DNA from: Aureimonas jatrophae
Lineage (GTDB): Bacteria; Pseudomonadota; Alphaproteobacteria; Rhizobiales; Rhizobiaceae
Direction: 5' to 3'
Length of the DNA: 64,000 nucleotides
Assembly (NCBI RefSeq): GCF_900104035.1
Contig: NZ_FNIT01000001.1
Coordinates: 495,252-559,251 of the forward strand
A program made the translations under genes and the position numbers. The notes below the pieces were generated by a model. It worked only from the letters and a program-made list of their open reading frames with translations. It had not been told where the DNA came from and ran no database searches. This document shows, piece after piece, positions 1-8,347 of the stretch; position 1 is the first letter of the stretch, and each line of letters opens with the position of its first letter.

Positions 1-59
1 CCGATGCGCGGCCCGCGGTCGTCGCCGCCTTTCGCCGCCGGCAGCCGGCGTTGGTCTAG
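1..59 (+). CDS. C-terminal tail of an unidentified protein (partial)
   Basis: A reading frame enters from the left edge and ends at a TAG at 57-59. It would encode a short tail ending in AAFRRRQPALV. The stop shares the CTAG tetranucleotide with the stop of the convergent tyrosine phosphatase gene. The same convergent CTAG arrangement is seen at 12377-12380, which is the main reason for believing it. Too little is visible to name a family, and it may be a chance open frame. Confidence 0.3.
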   Translation, partial: DARPAVVAAFRRRQPALV

Positions 60-571
60 AGCTCCAGCGGCAGCACGAAGGGCGTTCCGCTGAACGCGTC
101 CTCGCCCCGGCCGATCGACCGGATAGCTTCGATCATCCGGCCCTCGCGCCCGAGGCGGCGGTCCGCCATCTCCACGAGCAGCGGGTTGGGCGTCGCGGAC
201 GGCGCGCGGCGGCGAAGCTCCTGCGCAAGCTTGCCCTCGTCGAGATCGGGATTGATCGCGCAGGCCAGGATATAGGCGGCCGCCGTCGAACGGCTGATGC
301 CGGCCCAGCAGTGGATCGCGAGCGGCTTCGTCCGGTCCCAGGCCATGCCGAAGCGCAGGAGATCCTCAAGATGGTTCTCGCCGGGGTGGGTCAGGCCTTC
401 GGCGGGCGCCGCGATGTCGTTCATCCCGAGGAACAGATGGCGCTCCGGCGCGATGCCGCTTGGTCGCTCCACCACCGTATCGGCATTGATCAGCGTCACG
501 ACGTCGAGCGCGCCGTGCGCGGCGACGGTGGCCGGCAGTTCCGCCAGCGAGGACACCACGAGATAGGTCAT
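56..571 (-). CDS. Cysteine-based protein tyrosine phosphatase
   Basis: The 171-residue product carries the cysteine phosphatase signature HCWAGISRST, with nucleophile Cys88 and phosphate-binding Arg94 (CX5R). It is therefore a small single-domain enzyme of the dual-specificity/tyrosine phosphatase superfamily, with no signal peptide and presumably cytosolic. The gene is last in a minus-strand operon after YgfZ and an HD-domain hydrolase, and its ATG overlaps the stop of the HD gene by four bases (translational coupling). The physiological substrate cannot be read from the sequence. The family call is secure; the specific role is not. Confidence 0.85.
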   Translation of the reverse strand: MTYLVVSSLAELPATVAAHGALDVVTLINADTVVERPSGIAPERHLFLGMNDIAAPAEGLTHPGENHLEDLLRFGMAWDRTKPLAIHCWAGISRSTAAAYILACAINPDLDEGKLAQELRRRAPSATPNPLLVEMADRRLGREGRMIEAIRSIGRGEDAFSGTPFVLPLEL

Positions 572-1197
572 CGGGACCCGTTCCTTTGCGTTGCGAGGCT
601 TTCCGCCTCGATCTGATGGAAACGCTCGACGAAGGCGCGTTCGACGAGGTGGGCAGGCCGGGGCGCGAACAGCGCCTCGTCCAGCGCGGCACGACGCGTC
701 GAGCCGAACAGCGCTCGTGCCTCGAGCGCCGTGAACCCGGCGAGCAGCTTCGCCTCGTAGTGGGCGGACAGCCGATCGGCATCCTTGATGCGCTTGGCGA
801 CCGAGGCGGGAACGGCGGCGGGCAGACCGAAGCGCCGGTGTATCGCGCCCTGCAGACGAGCCTCGATCACGCGGTAGTCAGGCCCGAGAACGCTCTTGAA
901 CGGCGAGATCATGTCGCCGATCACGTATTCCGGTCCGTCGTGCAGGAGCGCCGCGAGCCGCCAACGCGGGTCCGGGTCGCCCCTCGCGACGATCTCCTCG
1001 ACGACCAGCGAGTGCTGCGCGACCGAAAACGCATGATCGCCCTTGGTCTGGCCGTTCCAGCGTGCGACGCGGGCCAAACCGTGCGCGATGTCGGCGATCT
1101 CGATGTCCAGCGGGGACGGATCGAGAAGGTCGAGCCGCCGTCCCGACAGCATGCGCTGCCAGACGCGCGGCGGCTTGCGTGGCCTTGGCGCGGGCAT
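568..1197 (-). CDS. HD-domain phosphohydrolase (YfbR-like)
   Basis: The 209-residue protein has a metal-binding HD motif in ALLHDGPEYVIGD (His86-Asp87), with an upstream His62 in AQHS and a downstream Asp95 that fit the H...HD...D ligand pattern. Proteins of this size and pattern resemble YfbR-type 5'-deoxynucleotidases, which remove phosphate from deoxyribonucleoside monophosphates; that substrate is inferred from the family. It starts only 7 bases after the ygfZ stop and overlaps the tyrosine phosphatase start by ATGA, so the three genes are probably co-transcribed. Confidence 0.8.
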   Translation of the reverse strand: MPAPRPRKPPRVWQRMLSGRRLDLLDPSPLDIEIADIAHGLARVARWNGQTKGDHAFSVAQHSLVVEEIVARGDPDPRWRLAALLHDGPEYVIGDMISPFKSVLGPDYRVIEARLQGAIHRRFGLPAAVPASVAKRIKDADRLSAHYEAKLLAGFTALEARALFGSTRRAALDEALFAPRPAHLVERAFVERFHQIEAESLATQRNGSR

Positions 1198-1204
1198 GCG
1201 AGCC

Positions 1205-2047
1205 TCAGCCTTCCGGCGGGCTGTCGGCCTCGGGCAGCGTGTAGCCCGCCCAGGCCGGTACCTCGGCCTCGACCGGTACGCCGTCCGCCGACAGCTCCTG
1301 CCCGGCGGTAAGCGCGCTGGCGAGTCGATCGAGCCTGACGAGCGCGATGCCGATCTCGCCGGACGCCGAGATGACGTCGCCCAGCGGTGGCGTTCCCTCG
1401 CCCGCGAGGAGAACCGAGCCGGGCGTCAGATGCCGCTCCGCCCGCAGCACCATCAGGCGACGGCGCGCCGTGCCACGGTGCTGCATGCGCGACACGACCT
1501 CCTGACCGACATAGCAGCCCTTGCGGAAGGAAACCCCGCCGTTCTGGTCGAGAAGGACGTCGTGCGGAAACACGTCGCTTGCAGGAAAGTCGCGCTCCGC
1601 CTCGGCCACCCCGGCCGAAAGCCGCAGGCGCGCGAAGTCGCCGGCGTCGTCCGGCAGCGCTTCAGCCTGGGTACCGTACAGCCGCGCGACCCCGTCCGGG
1701 AAGCGACGGTCGGCGAGCGAGCCCTGAGGCAAGGCCTCGTCGAACACGGCGCCCACCGCCTCGTCGCTCTCGGTCAGTCCGACCTTCGAGCGGAGGCGAT
1801 AGAGTTGCAGCCGCTTCAGAAGGGCTGCGCGTGCCGAGGCGGCCACGTCCAGTCGGTATCCGCCCTCGATCCGGCTAGCCAGGAAATCGAACAGGATCTT
1901 GCCCTGCGGCGTCAGCAGCGCACCGGGTCGGGCCTCGTCCGATCCGATATGCTCGACGTCGTCGGTGACGAGATTCTGCAGAAAGCCCTCGGCCTCGTCA
2001 CCGGTGACGAGAAGCGTGGCGCGGTCGGGCAGGCGGACGGCGGTCAT
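1205..2047 (-). CDS. ygfZ: YgfZ/GcvT-like folate-binding Fe-S assembly protein
   Basis: The 280-residue product contains the YgfZ signature KGCYVGQE at residues 186-193, including the conserved Cys188. YgfZ proteins resemble the T-protein of glycine cleavage, bind folate, and support assembly or repair of certain Fe-S enzymes such as MiaB-type proteins. The start is placed at the ATG at 2047 because the protein then opens with the typical short strand (MTAVRLPDRATLLV); the longer upstream frame looks non-coding. It is first in the minus-strand operon with the HD hydrolase and phosphatase, and is divergent from the dihydroorotase-like gene across 112 bases. Confidence 0.88.
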   Translation of the reverse strand: MTAVRLPDRATLLVTGDEAEGFLQNLVTDDVEHIGSDEARPGALLTPQGKILFDFLASRIEGGYRLDVAASARAALLKRLQLYRLRSKVGLTESDEAVGAVFDEALPQGSLADRRFPDGVARLYGTQAEALPDDAGDFARLRLSAGVAEAERDFPASDVFPHDVLLDQNGGVSFRKGCYVGQEVVSRMQHRGTARRRLMVLRAERHLTPGSVLLAGEGTPPLGDVISASGEIGIALVRLDRLASALTAGQELSADGVPVEAEVPAWAGYTLPEADSPPEG

Positions 2048-2159
2048 GGGCAGGTTCCGGCAGTCAAGGGCACGGATCGCGAAGGGCTCGCGATGGACGC
2101 GCCGGTCAGAGCCGGATATCTGCCGGATCGCGAACAGGAAGCAAGCATCGGGAGCCGAT

Positions 2160-3476
2160 ATGGCGCAATCCTTCGAACGCGTGCTGCGCGGCGGCACGGT
2201 GGTGAACCAGGACGGCGTCGGCATCCGCGACATCGGCATCCGAGACGGACGCATCGCCGCGATCGGGTCGATCCCCGATGGTGCGGCCGGCGAGACCGTC
2301 GACTGCACCGGCTTGCACGTCCTGCCGGGCGTGATCGACAGCCAGGTCCATTTTCGCGAGCCTGGCCCGACCCACAAGGAGGACCTGGAGACCGGTTCGC
2401 TCGCCGCCGTGATGGGCGGCGTGACCTGCGTCTTCGAGATGCCCAACACCGATCCGCTGACCACCGACGAGGCGCGGCTTGCCGACAAGATCGCGCGGGG
2501 CCGTCACCGGATGCACTGCGATTTTGCCTTCTGGGTCGGAGGCACGCGCGAGAACGCGGCCGATGTCGCCGAACTGGAGCGCCTGCCGGGCGCGGCCGGC
2601 ATCAAGGTCTTCATGGGATCGAGCACCGGCTCGCTTCTGGTCGAGGACGACGAGGGGGTGCGGTCCATCCTGCGCAACACGCACCGTCGCGCCGCCTTCC
2701 ATTCCGAGGACGAGTTCCGCTTGCGCGAGCGGCTCGGCGAGCGGATTGAGGGCGACCCGGCCTCGCACCCCGTCTGGCGCGACGTGGAAGCAGCGCTCAA
2801 CTGCACGCGTCGCCTTGTCGGCATCGCCCGCGAGACCGGTGCGCGCATCCACGTCCTCCATATCTCGACCGCGGAGGAGATCGACTTTCTGGCCGGCCAC
2901 AAGGAGGTCGCCAGCTGCGAGGCGACACCGCACCACCTGACGCTGACGGCCGACGACTACGCGCGGCTCGGAACGAAGCTGCAGATGAACCCGCCGGTGC
3001 GCGAGGCCCGTCACCGGGACGGCGTGTGGCGCGGCGTCGAGCAGGGGATCGTCGACGTGCTCGGCTCCGACCACGCGCCCCATACGCTGGACGAGAAGGC
3101 GAAGCCCTATCCGGCCTCGCCGTCGGGCATGACCGGCGTGCAGACGCTGGTGCCGGTGATGCTCGACCACGTGGCCAAGGGGCGGCTGTCGATCGAGCGC
3201 TTCGTGGACCTCACCTCGGCCGGGCCGCAGCGCCTCTTCGGTCTTCGCGCGAAGGGGCGGCTCGCGGTCGGCTACGACGCCGACCTGACGGTCGTGGACC
3301 TGAAGCGGCGCGAGACGATCCGGGATGCGTGGATCGCGTCGCGCTCGCAATGGACGCCCCATGACGGGCGCGAGGTGACCGGCTGGCCTGTCGGCACGAT
3401 CGTGCGGGGGCGCCGGGTCGTGTGGGAGGGAGCGCTCGACGAGCGGGCGCAGGGAGAGCCGGCGCGGTTCGATTGA
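2160..3476 (+). CDS. Dihydroorotase-family cyclic amidohydrolase (class I type)
   Basis: The 438-residue protein is a full-length class I dihydroorotase/allantoinase-type amidohydrolase. It has the strand-1 metal motif region (VIDSQVHFREPG, residues 58-69), the lysine region GIKVFMG (Lys149), His234 in HVLHIST, His258-259 in ATPHH, and SDHAPH (Asp304). The usual HxH motif is QxH here (Gln62, His64), so one metal ligand is replaced. The family hydrolyses cyclic amides such as dihydroorotate in pyrimidine synthesis, but with this change the exact reaction is open. The ATG at 2160 is preceded by GGGAGC. No pyrB or other pyrimidine gene lies nearby. Confidence 0.82.
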   Translation: MAQSFERVLRGGTVVNQDGVGIRDIGIRDGRIAAIGSIPDGAAGETVDCTGLHVLPGVIDSQVHFREPGPTHKEDLETGSLAAVMGGVTCVFEMPNTDPLTTDEARLADKIARGRHRMHCDFAFWVGGTRENAADVAELERLPGAAGIKVFMGSSTGSLLVEDDEGVRSILRNTHRRAAFHSEDEFRLRERLGERIEGDPASHPVWRDVEAALNCTRRLVGIARETGARIHVLHISTAEEIDFLAGHKEVASCEATPHHLTLTADDYARLGTKLQMNPPVREARHRDGVWRGVEQGIVDVLGSDHAPHTLDEKAKPYPASPSGMTGVQTLVPVMLDHVAKGRLSIERFVDLTSAGPQRLFGLRAKGRLAVGYDADLTVVDLKRRETIRDAWIASRSQWTPHDGREVTGWPVGTIVRGRRVVWEGALDERAQGEPARFD

Positions 3477-3500
3477 TCGCCAGGGCGGGGCGGGCGGCGC

Positions 3501-4292
3501 TCAGTCGCCCGCGACAAAGAACTCGAAGCGCCCCTCGGGCGAGATGCCGAGTCGGTAGAAGTCGTAGGAGCCGTTGGCGAGCATGCGCTGATAGTCGCCC
3601 GCGGTCACCAGCTCGAACAGCTCGACGAGTTGCGGGTTGGTGAGCTTCGAGAGGTCGACCTGCGTGAAGTAGGGCCAGACGAAGATCTCGTCGGCGCCGT
3701 CGCCCTCCACATGGACGTGGCCGGCCTCCAGCGTTTCCAGGAGGATCGCCAGGAGCTCGACACCGTTTCCATCGCCCGAGGCGTCCTTCAGGATCTGGAT
3801 CGGATCGGTCCCGTCGTCGACCAGCGACAGGGTCGTCGGATCGGCACCCGTCTGGATATAGGGACGCAGCTTCTCGACGTCGCCGCTCTTGGCGATCTCG
3901 ATCAGCTTGCGGCGCAGGTCGCGCACCGGCACGGGCAGCTCGTCCTCGTTGTAGAGGATGCGCGCCGGCGGCACGTCCACCGGAGCCTGGGGCGCGGCGT
4001 CGTCCGCATCGGGATCGGGCTCGACGCTGGGTGCCGCGTTCTCGGGCGCTGCGTCGCCCGGCGCCGCGGCCGGAGGCACCGTCTCCGCCCCGGCGGGGGC
4101 CGCCGGTGCCGGAGGGGTGGCCGAGGGCGTTCCGCCGGGAACCGGGGGCAGGGGAACCGTGACGATGCCCTCGCGCGCGGGCGCGGGGTTCGCATCGTCG
4201 GGGATCTGCGAGAAGGCCGAGGCTGGGCTGGATGCGCCAAGGCACACAAGGGCGAAGGCGAGCGGCGGCCCCAGCCGGGAGATCAGCGTCAC
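3501..4292 (-). CDS. Exported protein with Pro/Ala-rich linker and conserved C-terminal domain
   Basis: With a GTG start at 4292 the product has 263 residues. It begins with a clear signal peptide (hydrophobic core after LISRLG, likely cleavage after ASA near residue 26). A Pro/Ala/acidic low-complexity stretch to about residue 110 follows, then a folded-looking domain ending in RFEFFVAGD. The 4388 ATG would add an arginine/serine-rich extension overlapping the upstream gene and is disfavoured; the GTG lies 7 bases after that gene's stop and has ACGGA upstream. I do not recognise a characterised family. It is probably periplasmic and is coupled to the 86-residue protein before it. Confidence 0.7.
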   Translation of the reverse strand: MTLISRLGPPLAFALVCLGASSPASAFSQIPDDANPAPAREGIVTVPLPPVPGGTPSATPPAPAAPAGAETVPPAAAPGDAAPENAAPSVEPDPDADDAAPQAPVDVPPARILYNEDELPVPVRDLRRKLIEIAKSGDVEKLRPYIQTGADPTTLSLVDDGTDPIQILKDASGDGNGVELLAILLETLEAGHVHVEGDGADEIFVWPYFTQVDLSKLTNPQLVELFELVTAGDYQRMLANGSYDFYRLGISPEGRFEFFVAGD

Positions 4293-4299
4293 GATCCGT

Positions 4300-4560
4300 C
4301 TACTGAAGGGCGCGGTCGGCGCGGAACTCACCGTACTCGACCCGGCGACGTAGCGCCTCGAGAAGTTCGAGGACCTCCGACTCGCCATGCCGGCGCACCA
4401 GTTCCGTCACCGCGGTGGTGATCGCGGTCTCGGCGAGGATTTCGGTCTCGATGCCGTCGGAGATGCCGTCGGCCCACGCCTCGGCATGATACTCGGTCGC
4501 GACCTGCTTCTTCTCGGCCGCGATCATCTCGTCCAGCTCGGAACCCTGCAGATCGATCAT
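4300..4560 (-). CDS. Small acidic conserved hypothetical protein
   Basis: This 86-residue protein is rich in Glu, Ala and Ile/Leu and predicted to be mainly helical, with no membrane segment or metal motif. It lies directly upstream of the exported protein (7-base gap), so the two probably form one operon. Codon bias resembles that of its neighbours. I do not recognise a function. Confidence 0.6.
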   Translation of the reverse strand: MIDLQGSELDEMIAAEKKQVATEYHAEAWADGISDGIETEILAETAITTAVTELVRRHGESEVLELLEALRRRVEYGEFRADRALQ

Positions 4561-4632
4561 GCCGAACCTATCCTCTTGCCGTTCGCCCGAAGCCGCGCGC
4601 GCAACGCCCGCTTTGGGAGCCTTAACGAAGTT

Positions 4633-5076
4633 TTAATTCCCGTACCTTGCGCTGATCTCGCGTGAAAGGTTGGCGCCCTCGCGTCGATACCTTTCCACGG
4701 CGACCGTCGCCGAAGGGGTACACTTGCGGTAGGTCGCCGCGAACGAGCGGTAACCCTGGTTGAAGCTCGCGACGAGGATACGCCGGTCGGCCTCGTTGGG
4801 CGCCTGCGCGTCCAGAAGGTCTGTCATGCGCTGCCGCCAGACCGCGGCATCCGCGTCTCCGCAGATCGTGCGCAGGAAGTGCATGGAGCCGAGAATCGTC
4901 GCGAGGCGACTCATCGGCTGCATGTAGGCGGCATTCGACGGTTGCACCGTCGGCGCGGCAGCCTCCGGCGCGGGCTTCTCCGCGGGCTGCGCAACCGCCT
5001 GCACCGGCATGCCGGTCGCGATTAACGCCGCCGCGACGATGGCTCGCCTTTGATGAAACTTGACGCGAAATCCCAT
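4633..5076 (-). CDS. TIGR02301-like secreted conserved protein
   Basis: Starting at the ATG at 5076, the product has 147 residues with a basic N-terminus (MGFRVKFHQRR) and a hydrophobic segment typical of a signal peptide, cleaved around Ala-Gln-Pro. The mature region contains two cysteines (TICGD and YRKCTP) in the spacing seen in the uncharacterised alphaproteobacterial family TIGR02301. The pair probably forms a disulphide in the periplasm. An upstream ATG at 5163 would put 29 residues before the signal peptide and is less likely. The function is unknown. Confidence 0.72.
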   Translation of the reverse strand: MGFRVKFHQRRAIVAAALIATGMPVQAVAQPAEKPAPEAAAPTVQPSNAAYMQPMSRLATILGSMHFLRTICGDADAAVWRQRMTDLLDAQAPNEADRRILVASFNQGYRSFAATYRKCTPSATVAVERYRREGANLSREISARYGN

Positions 5077-5202
5077 AAGTGACGATTGCGATTCGAATAA
5101 GGAGAATGCAAGACGGCAACCGGACCGTCCCAGCCGATCGCCGCCGTTAAGGTTGACAGGCAAAGTGGCGCGATCGAGCGCTGGTCGGCCGGGTTTCAGC
5201 CC

Positions 5203-5616
5203 TTATCGCTCCGCAGCGCGTCGGATCACGCCGGCCAGACCCTCGGTGGTTTGGCCCGCCCGATCCATGGCCTCGATCTCGGCGCGTGCGAAGAAGCGCG
5301 CGTCCGCCGCATCGTCGCTCGCTTGCGGCCTTGCCGATACCGGGTCGCCCGTTCGGAACACCGTGATCACCGCATGCGCCGTCCCGTCGATCGCCTCGTG
5401 GACCTGCGACAGCTCGACCGCCGGGACGTGGATGCCGGTTTCTTCCGCGAGCTCGCGTCGCGCCGCCGCTTCCAGCCGCTCGCCCCATTCGACGCGTCCC
5501 CCCGGCAGGCTCCACAAGCCCTGGAACGGCGGGCGCGACCGCAGCACGAGAAGCGCTGCGCCGCTCGGGTCGAACACGCAAACCGAGACGCCGACGATGG
5601 GGCGTGGTGCGGACAT
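5203..5616 (-). CDS. Nudix hydrolase
   Basis: The 137-residue protein carries an intact Nudix box, G(5)E(7)REXXEEXG, running from GGRVEWGE to RELAEETGI. This binds Mg2+ and catalyses cleavage of a nucleoside diphosphate linked to another moiety. The preceding text (LWSLPGGRVEWGE) resembles ADP-ribose pyrophosphatase or mutator-type Nudix enzymes, but substrate cannot be assigned from the box alone. The start at 5616 removes a long spurious upstream frame. It is divergent from the SRAP gene with only 51 bases between the starts. Confidence 0.88.
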   Translation of the reverse strand: MSAPRPIVGVSVCVFDPSGAALLVLRSRPPFQGLWSLPGGRVEWGERLEAAARRELAEETGIHVPAVELSQVHEAIDGTAHAVITVFRTGDPVSARPQASDDAADARFFARAEIEAMDRAGQTTEGLAGVIRRAAER

Positions 5617-5667
5617 GAATGGCGTTTCCTTCTTGCGGCGGGAGCGAACGCCGCGCCAAGAAGGGGG

Positions 5668-6363
5668 ATGTGCCCCCGCTTCACCCTGACGTCCAGTCCC
5701 GGCGCGGTTGCGCGCGCCTTCGGTCTCGACGCGATTGAGCCCTTTCCGCCGCGCTACAACATCGCGCCGACCCAGCCGATCCTGATCGTTCACGAGGCGA
5801 TGCCCGCGCCTCGCGGCCCGAAGCGTCGCGCCCAGCTCGCCCGATGGGGACTGATACCGGGCTGGGTCCGCGATCCCAGCCAACTGCCGCTCCTGTACTC
5901 CGCGCAGGCCGAGACGGCGGCCGCGCGCAACAGCTTTCGCGGAGCCCTGCGCTACCGGCGCTGCCTCGTTCCCGCGAGCGGCTTCTACGACTGGCAGCGC
6001 AGGCCGGACGGCGGACGCCAGCCTTGGTTCCTGCGCGGGGCCGGCCCGGAGCCGCTCGCCTTTGCCGGGCTTCTCGAGACTTATCTCGCCAGCGACGGCA
6101 GCGAGATCGATACCGCGGCGATCCTCACGGTTCCCGCCGCCGAGGATCTCGCGGCGATCCTGGTCCGCACGCCCGCGGTGGTCGCCGCGGCCGATACGGA
6201 CCGGTGGCTTGCCTGCGCCGACTACGAGCCGGATGCGGTGGCCGACATTCTCGAGCCCGTCCCGGTCGGCACGTTCGACGCGGTGGCCGTTTCGGACCGG
6301 ATCAATTCGGTTGCCAACATGGGGCCCGCGGTGCAGGAGGAAGTGCTTCCGCGCGATCCTTGA
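5668..6363 (+). CDS. SRAP-domain protein (HMCES/YedK family) with altered active site
   Basis: The 231-residue protein has the SRAP fold markers: Cys2 immediately after the start Met (MCPRF), PPRYNIAPTQ, a RRCLVPASGFY block and SVANMGPAV-like tail. Family members covalently trap abasic sites in single-stranded DNA through Cys2. Several usual catalytic positions differ here: the Asn of the NARAET motif is Ser78, the Glu of GFYEW is Asp108, and the His of the PIHxRMP motif is Leu165. Cys2 is retained, so DNA crosslinking may persist while reversal or proteolysis is changed. It is first of a plus-strand operon with an M42 peptidase and an ArgO-like exporter. Confidence 0.85.
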   Translation: MCPRFTLTSSPGAVARAFGLDAIEPFPPRYNIAPTQPILIVHEAMPAPRGPKRRAQLARWGLIPGWVRDPSQLPLLYSAQAETAAARNSFRGALRYRRCLVPASGFYDWQRRPDGGRQPWFLRGAGPEPLAFAGLLETYLASDGSEIDTAAILTVPAAEDLAAILVRTPAVVAAADTDRWLACADYEPDAVADILEPVPVGTFDAVAVSDRINSVANMGPAVQEEVLPRDP

Positions 6364-6375
6364 ACGAGCCCGTCC

Positions 6376-7413
6376 ATGAACATCGATCTTCTGCGCCGCC
6401 TGTGCGAGACCCCGGGCGTTCCCGGCCACGAGCACCGGGTGCGAGCCTTGATCGAACAGGAAGCGCAGGGTCTGTTCGACGAGATCGAGACCGATGCGAT
6501 GGGCTCGCTGATCTGCACGCGAAAGGGCGAGGGGGCGGATCCCGAGCGCATCCTTCTCGCCTGCCACATGGACGAGATCGGCTTCCTGGTGAGCCACGTG
6601 AGCGAGAAGGGATTCATCCACGTCTCGCCGGTCGGCGGCTTCGACCCACGCAACCTCTTCTCGCGTCGCGTTCTCGTCTGCACGGATCGGGGCGACCACG
6701 AGGGCGTCATGATGGCGGAGGGCAAGCCGGTCCACATCCAGGCGCCAGAAGACCGCAAGAAGGTCCCCGAGCCCACCGACTTCTTTATCGACATCGGCAT
6801 GGGCGCCGCGACGCGCGAGCACGTGCGGGTCGGCGACTTCGTGGTCATGGACGAGCCGCTCGTCGAGATGGGCGAGCGTATCGTCTCCAAGGCCCTCGAC
6901 AACCGTATCGCCTGCTGGCTCGGCCTCGAGGTGGCCCGTCGCCTGCGGGACGAGAAGCGGGGCCATCGGTGCCAACTGACCGTCGCCTTCACTTCGCAGG
7001 AGGAGGTGGGCCTGCGTGGTGCTAAGACCGTCGCCTACCGCATGCGACCCCATGTCGGCATCGGCGTCGATGTCACGCTCGCCTGCGACACGCCGGGCGT
7101 TCCCGACCGCGATCGCACGACCGAGCTCGGCAAGGGCGCCGGCTTGCACCTCAAGGACGGCTCCTTCATCGCCGATCGCGAGCTGACCCTGGAGTTCGAG
7201 CGAATCGCCCAGGAGGAATCCATACCGGTGCAGCGCACGATCCTCGGCGGTGGCGGCATGGACGGCGCCTCGCTTCAGCAGGCCGCGACCGGTGCGCGCG
7301 CGATCGGCATCGTCGTCGGCACGCGCTACATCCACACGGTGGCCGAGATGATCGACCGGACCGACGTGCAGGCTGCGCTCGATCTTCTGACGGCCTACGT
7401 CGCACGCCACTAG
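6376..7413 (+). CDS. M42-family metallo-aminopeptidase
   Basis: The 345-residue protein matches M42 (FrvX/TET-type) aminopeptidases. Visible ligands and catalytic residues are His64 and Asp66 in CHMDEIGF, Asp175 in ALDNR, Glu209-Glu210 in SQEEVGLRG, Asp232 in GVDVT, and a late His in RYIHT. These are cytosolic di-metal peptidases that trim peptides and often form large tetrahedral assemblies. The gene starts 12 bases after the SRAP gene and is followed 8 bases later by the amino acid exporter, so peptide trimming may be linked with export of surplus amino acids (inference). Confidence 0.9.
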   Translation: MNIDLLRRLCETPGVPGHEHRVRALIEQEAQGLFDEIETDAMGSLICTRKGEGADPERILLACHMDEIGFLVSHVSEKGFIHVSPVGGFDPRNLFSRRVLVCTDRGDHEGVMMAEGKPVHIQAPEDRKKVPEPTDFFIDIGMGAATREHVRVGDFVVMDEPLVEMGERIVSKALDNRIACWLGLEVARRLRDEKRGHRCQLTVAFTSQEEVGLRGAKTVAYRMRPHVGIGVDVTLACDTPGVPDRDRTTELGKGAGLHLKDGSFIADRELTLEFERIAQEESIPVQRTILGGGGMDGASLQQAATGARAIGIVVGTRYIHTVAEMIDRTDVQAALDLLTAYVARH

Positions 7414-7421
7414 ACGCGTCG

Positions 7422-8036
7422 ATGCTCGACCCTCTGCTGCGCGGATTTCTGTCCGGTGGTGCGCTGATCGTGGCGATCGGCGCGCAGAATGCCTTCGTCT
7501 TGGAGCGAGGGCTCGCGCGATCGCATGTGCTGGCGGTCTGTCTGATCTGCGCCCTGTCGGACGCCGTGCTGATCGCGGCCGGCGTCGGCGGCTTAGGCTC
7601 GCTGATCGTCAGCCGGCCGGCACTGATCGCATGGGTGACGATCGGCGGCGCGCTGTTTCTCTTCAGCTATGCGGCGTTGGCCTCCAAGCGAGCCTTGCGC
7701 CCGGCCGCGCTGCTCCTGCGGGGTGGCCGCGACATGGCGCTGGGAAGCGTGGTCACGACCTGCCTCGCGCTGACCTTCCTCAACCCGCACGTTTATCTCG
7801 ATACGGTGGTGCTCTTGGGAAGCTTGTCGGCCCGATACGGCGCCACCGACGGTCGCCTCCTGTTCGCGCTCGGCGCGATGGCGGCCTCGTTCACGTGGTT
7901 CTTCGCCCTGGGCTACGGCGCGCGCCTGCTCGCGCCGCTTTTCGCGAAACCGGCCGCATGGCGGGTTCTCGACGCGGTAATCGCCGTCGTCATGGCGGCG
8001 CTTGGGCTTAGTCTGCTCCTGAGCCTTCGAAGCTGA
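7422..8036 (+). CDS. argO: LysE/ArgO-family amino acid exporter
   Basis: The 204-residue membrane protein has the LysE/ArgO N-terminal signature (IGAQNAFVLERGL) and roughly six hydrophobic segments. It also has the NPHVYLDTVVLLG motif in the middle that is characteristic of the ArgO (YggA) branch. These carriers export arginine or lysine. It sits 8 bases behind the M42 aminopeptidase gene. Arginine is the best guess, but lysine or other basic amino acids are possible. Confidence 0.85.
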   Translation: MLDPLLRGFLSGGALIVAIGAQNAFVLERGLARSHVLAVCLICALSDAVLIAAGVGGLGSLIVSRPALIAWVTIGGALFLFSYAALASKRALRPAALLLRGGRDMALGSVVTTCLALTFLNPHVYLDTVVLLGSLSARYGATDGRLLFALGAMAASFTWFFALGYGARLLAPLFAKPAAWRVLDAVIAVVMAALGLSLLLSLRS

Positions 8037-8039
8037 TCG

Positions 8040-8243
8040 CTAGTTGCGGCCGTTGCCGTTGGCTGCCGCGTTGCGCGTGGCGAGCGCGGGCGTCTTGCGC
8101 TTGGCCGGCAGCGACAGGTTGGCGGCGGCGGCTGCAATCGCCGCGATGCCGATCTTCCGGTAGTTGCCGAGAAGGTTGGCTTCGCGCTCGCGCTCTTGTT
8201 TCGAGCGGAAGGTGACGTTCGATTTGGTGACGTGAGGGGTCAT
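8040..8243 (-). CDS. Small basic hypothetical protein
   Basis: This 67-residue product has a charged N-terminal half (SKQEREREANLLGNYRK), an alanine-rich hydrophobic stretch (IGIAAIAAAAANL), and a basic, Asn-rich tail. The ATG at 8243 is preceded on the minus strand by a purine-rich AGGAGAA stretch, a good ribosome binding site, which is the strongest evidence that it is real. It converges on argO with three bases between the stops. Function unknown; it could bind nucleic acid or membrane. Confidence 0.55.
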   Translation of the reverse strand: MTPHVTKSNVTFRSKQEREREANLLGNYRKIGIAAIAAAAANLSLPAKRKTPALATRNAAANGNGRN

Positions 8244-8347
8244 GCGGGTTCTCCTGTAGGGGGGGAATGGCCGTCACATTGCGTCGGATTGGGGGCAGAA
8301 ATGCTTCCAATCTTGGGATCTATACTTAACAAAAGGTTGCTGTCCCG

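Noticed and set aside
3491..3511. Hairpin at the convergent end of the dihydroorotase-like gene
   Set aside because: A six-base GC stem overlaps the end of the next gene and has no T tract; too weak to call a terminator.
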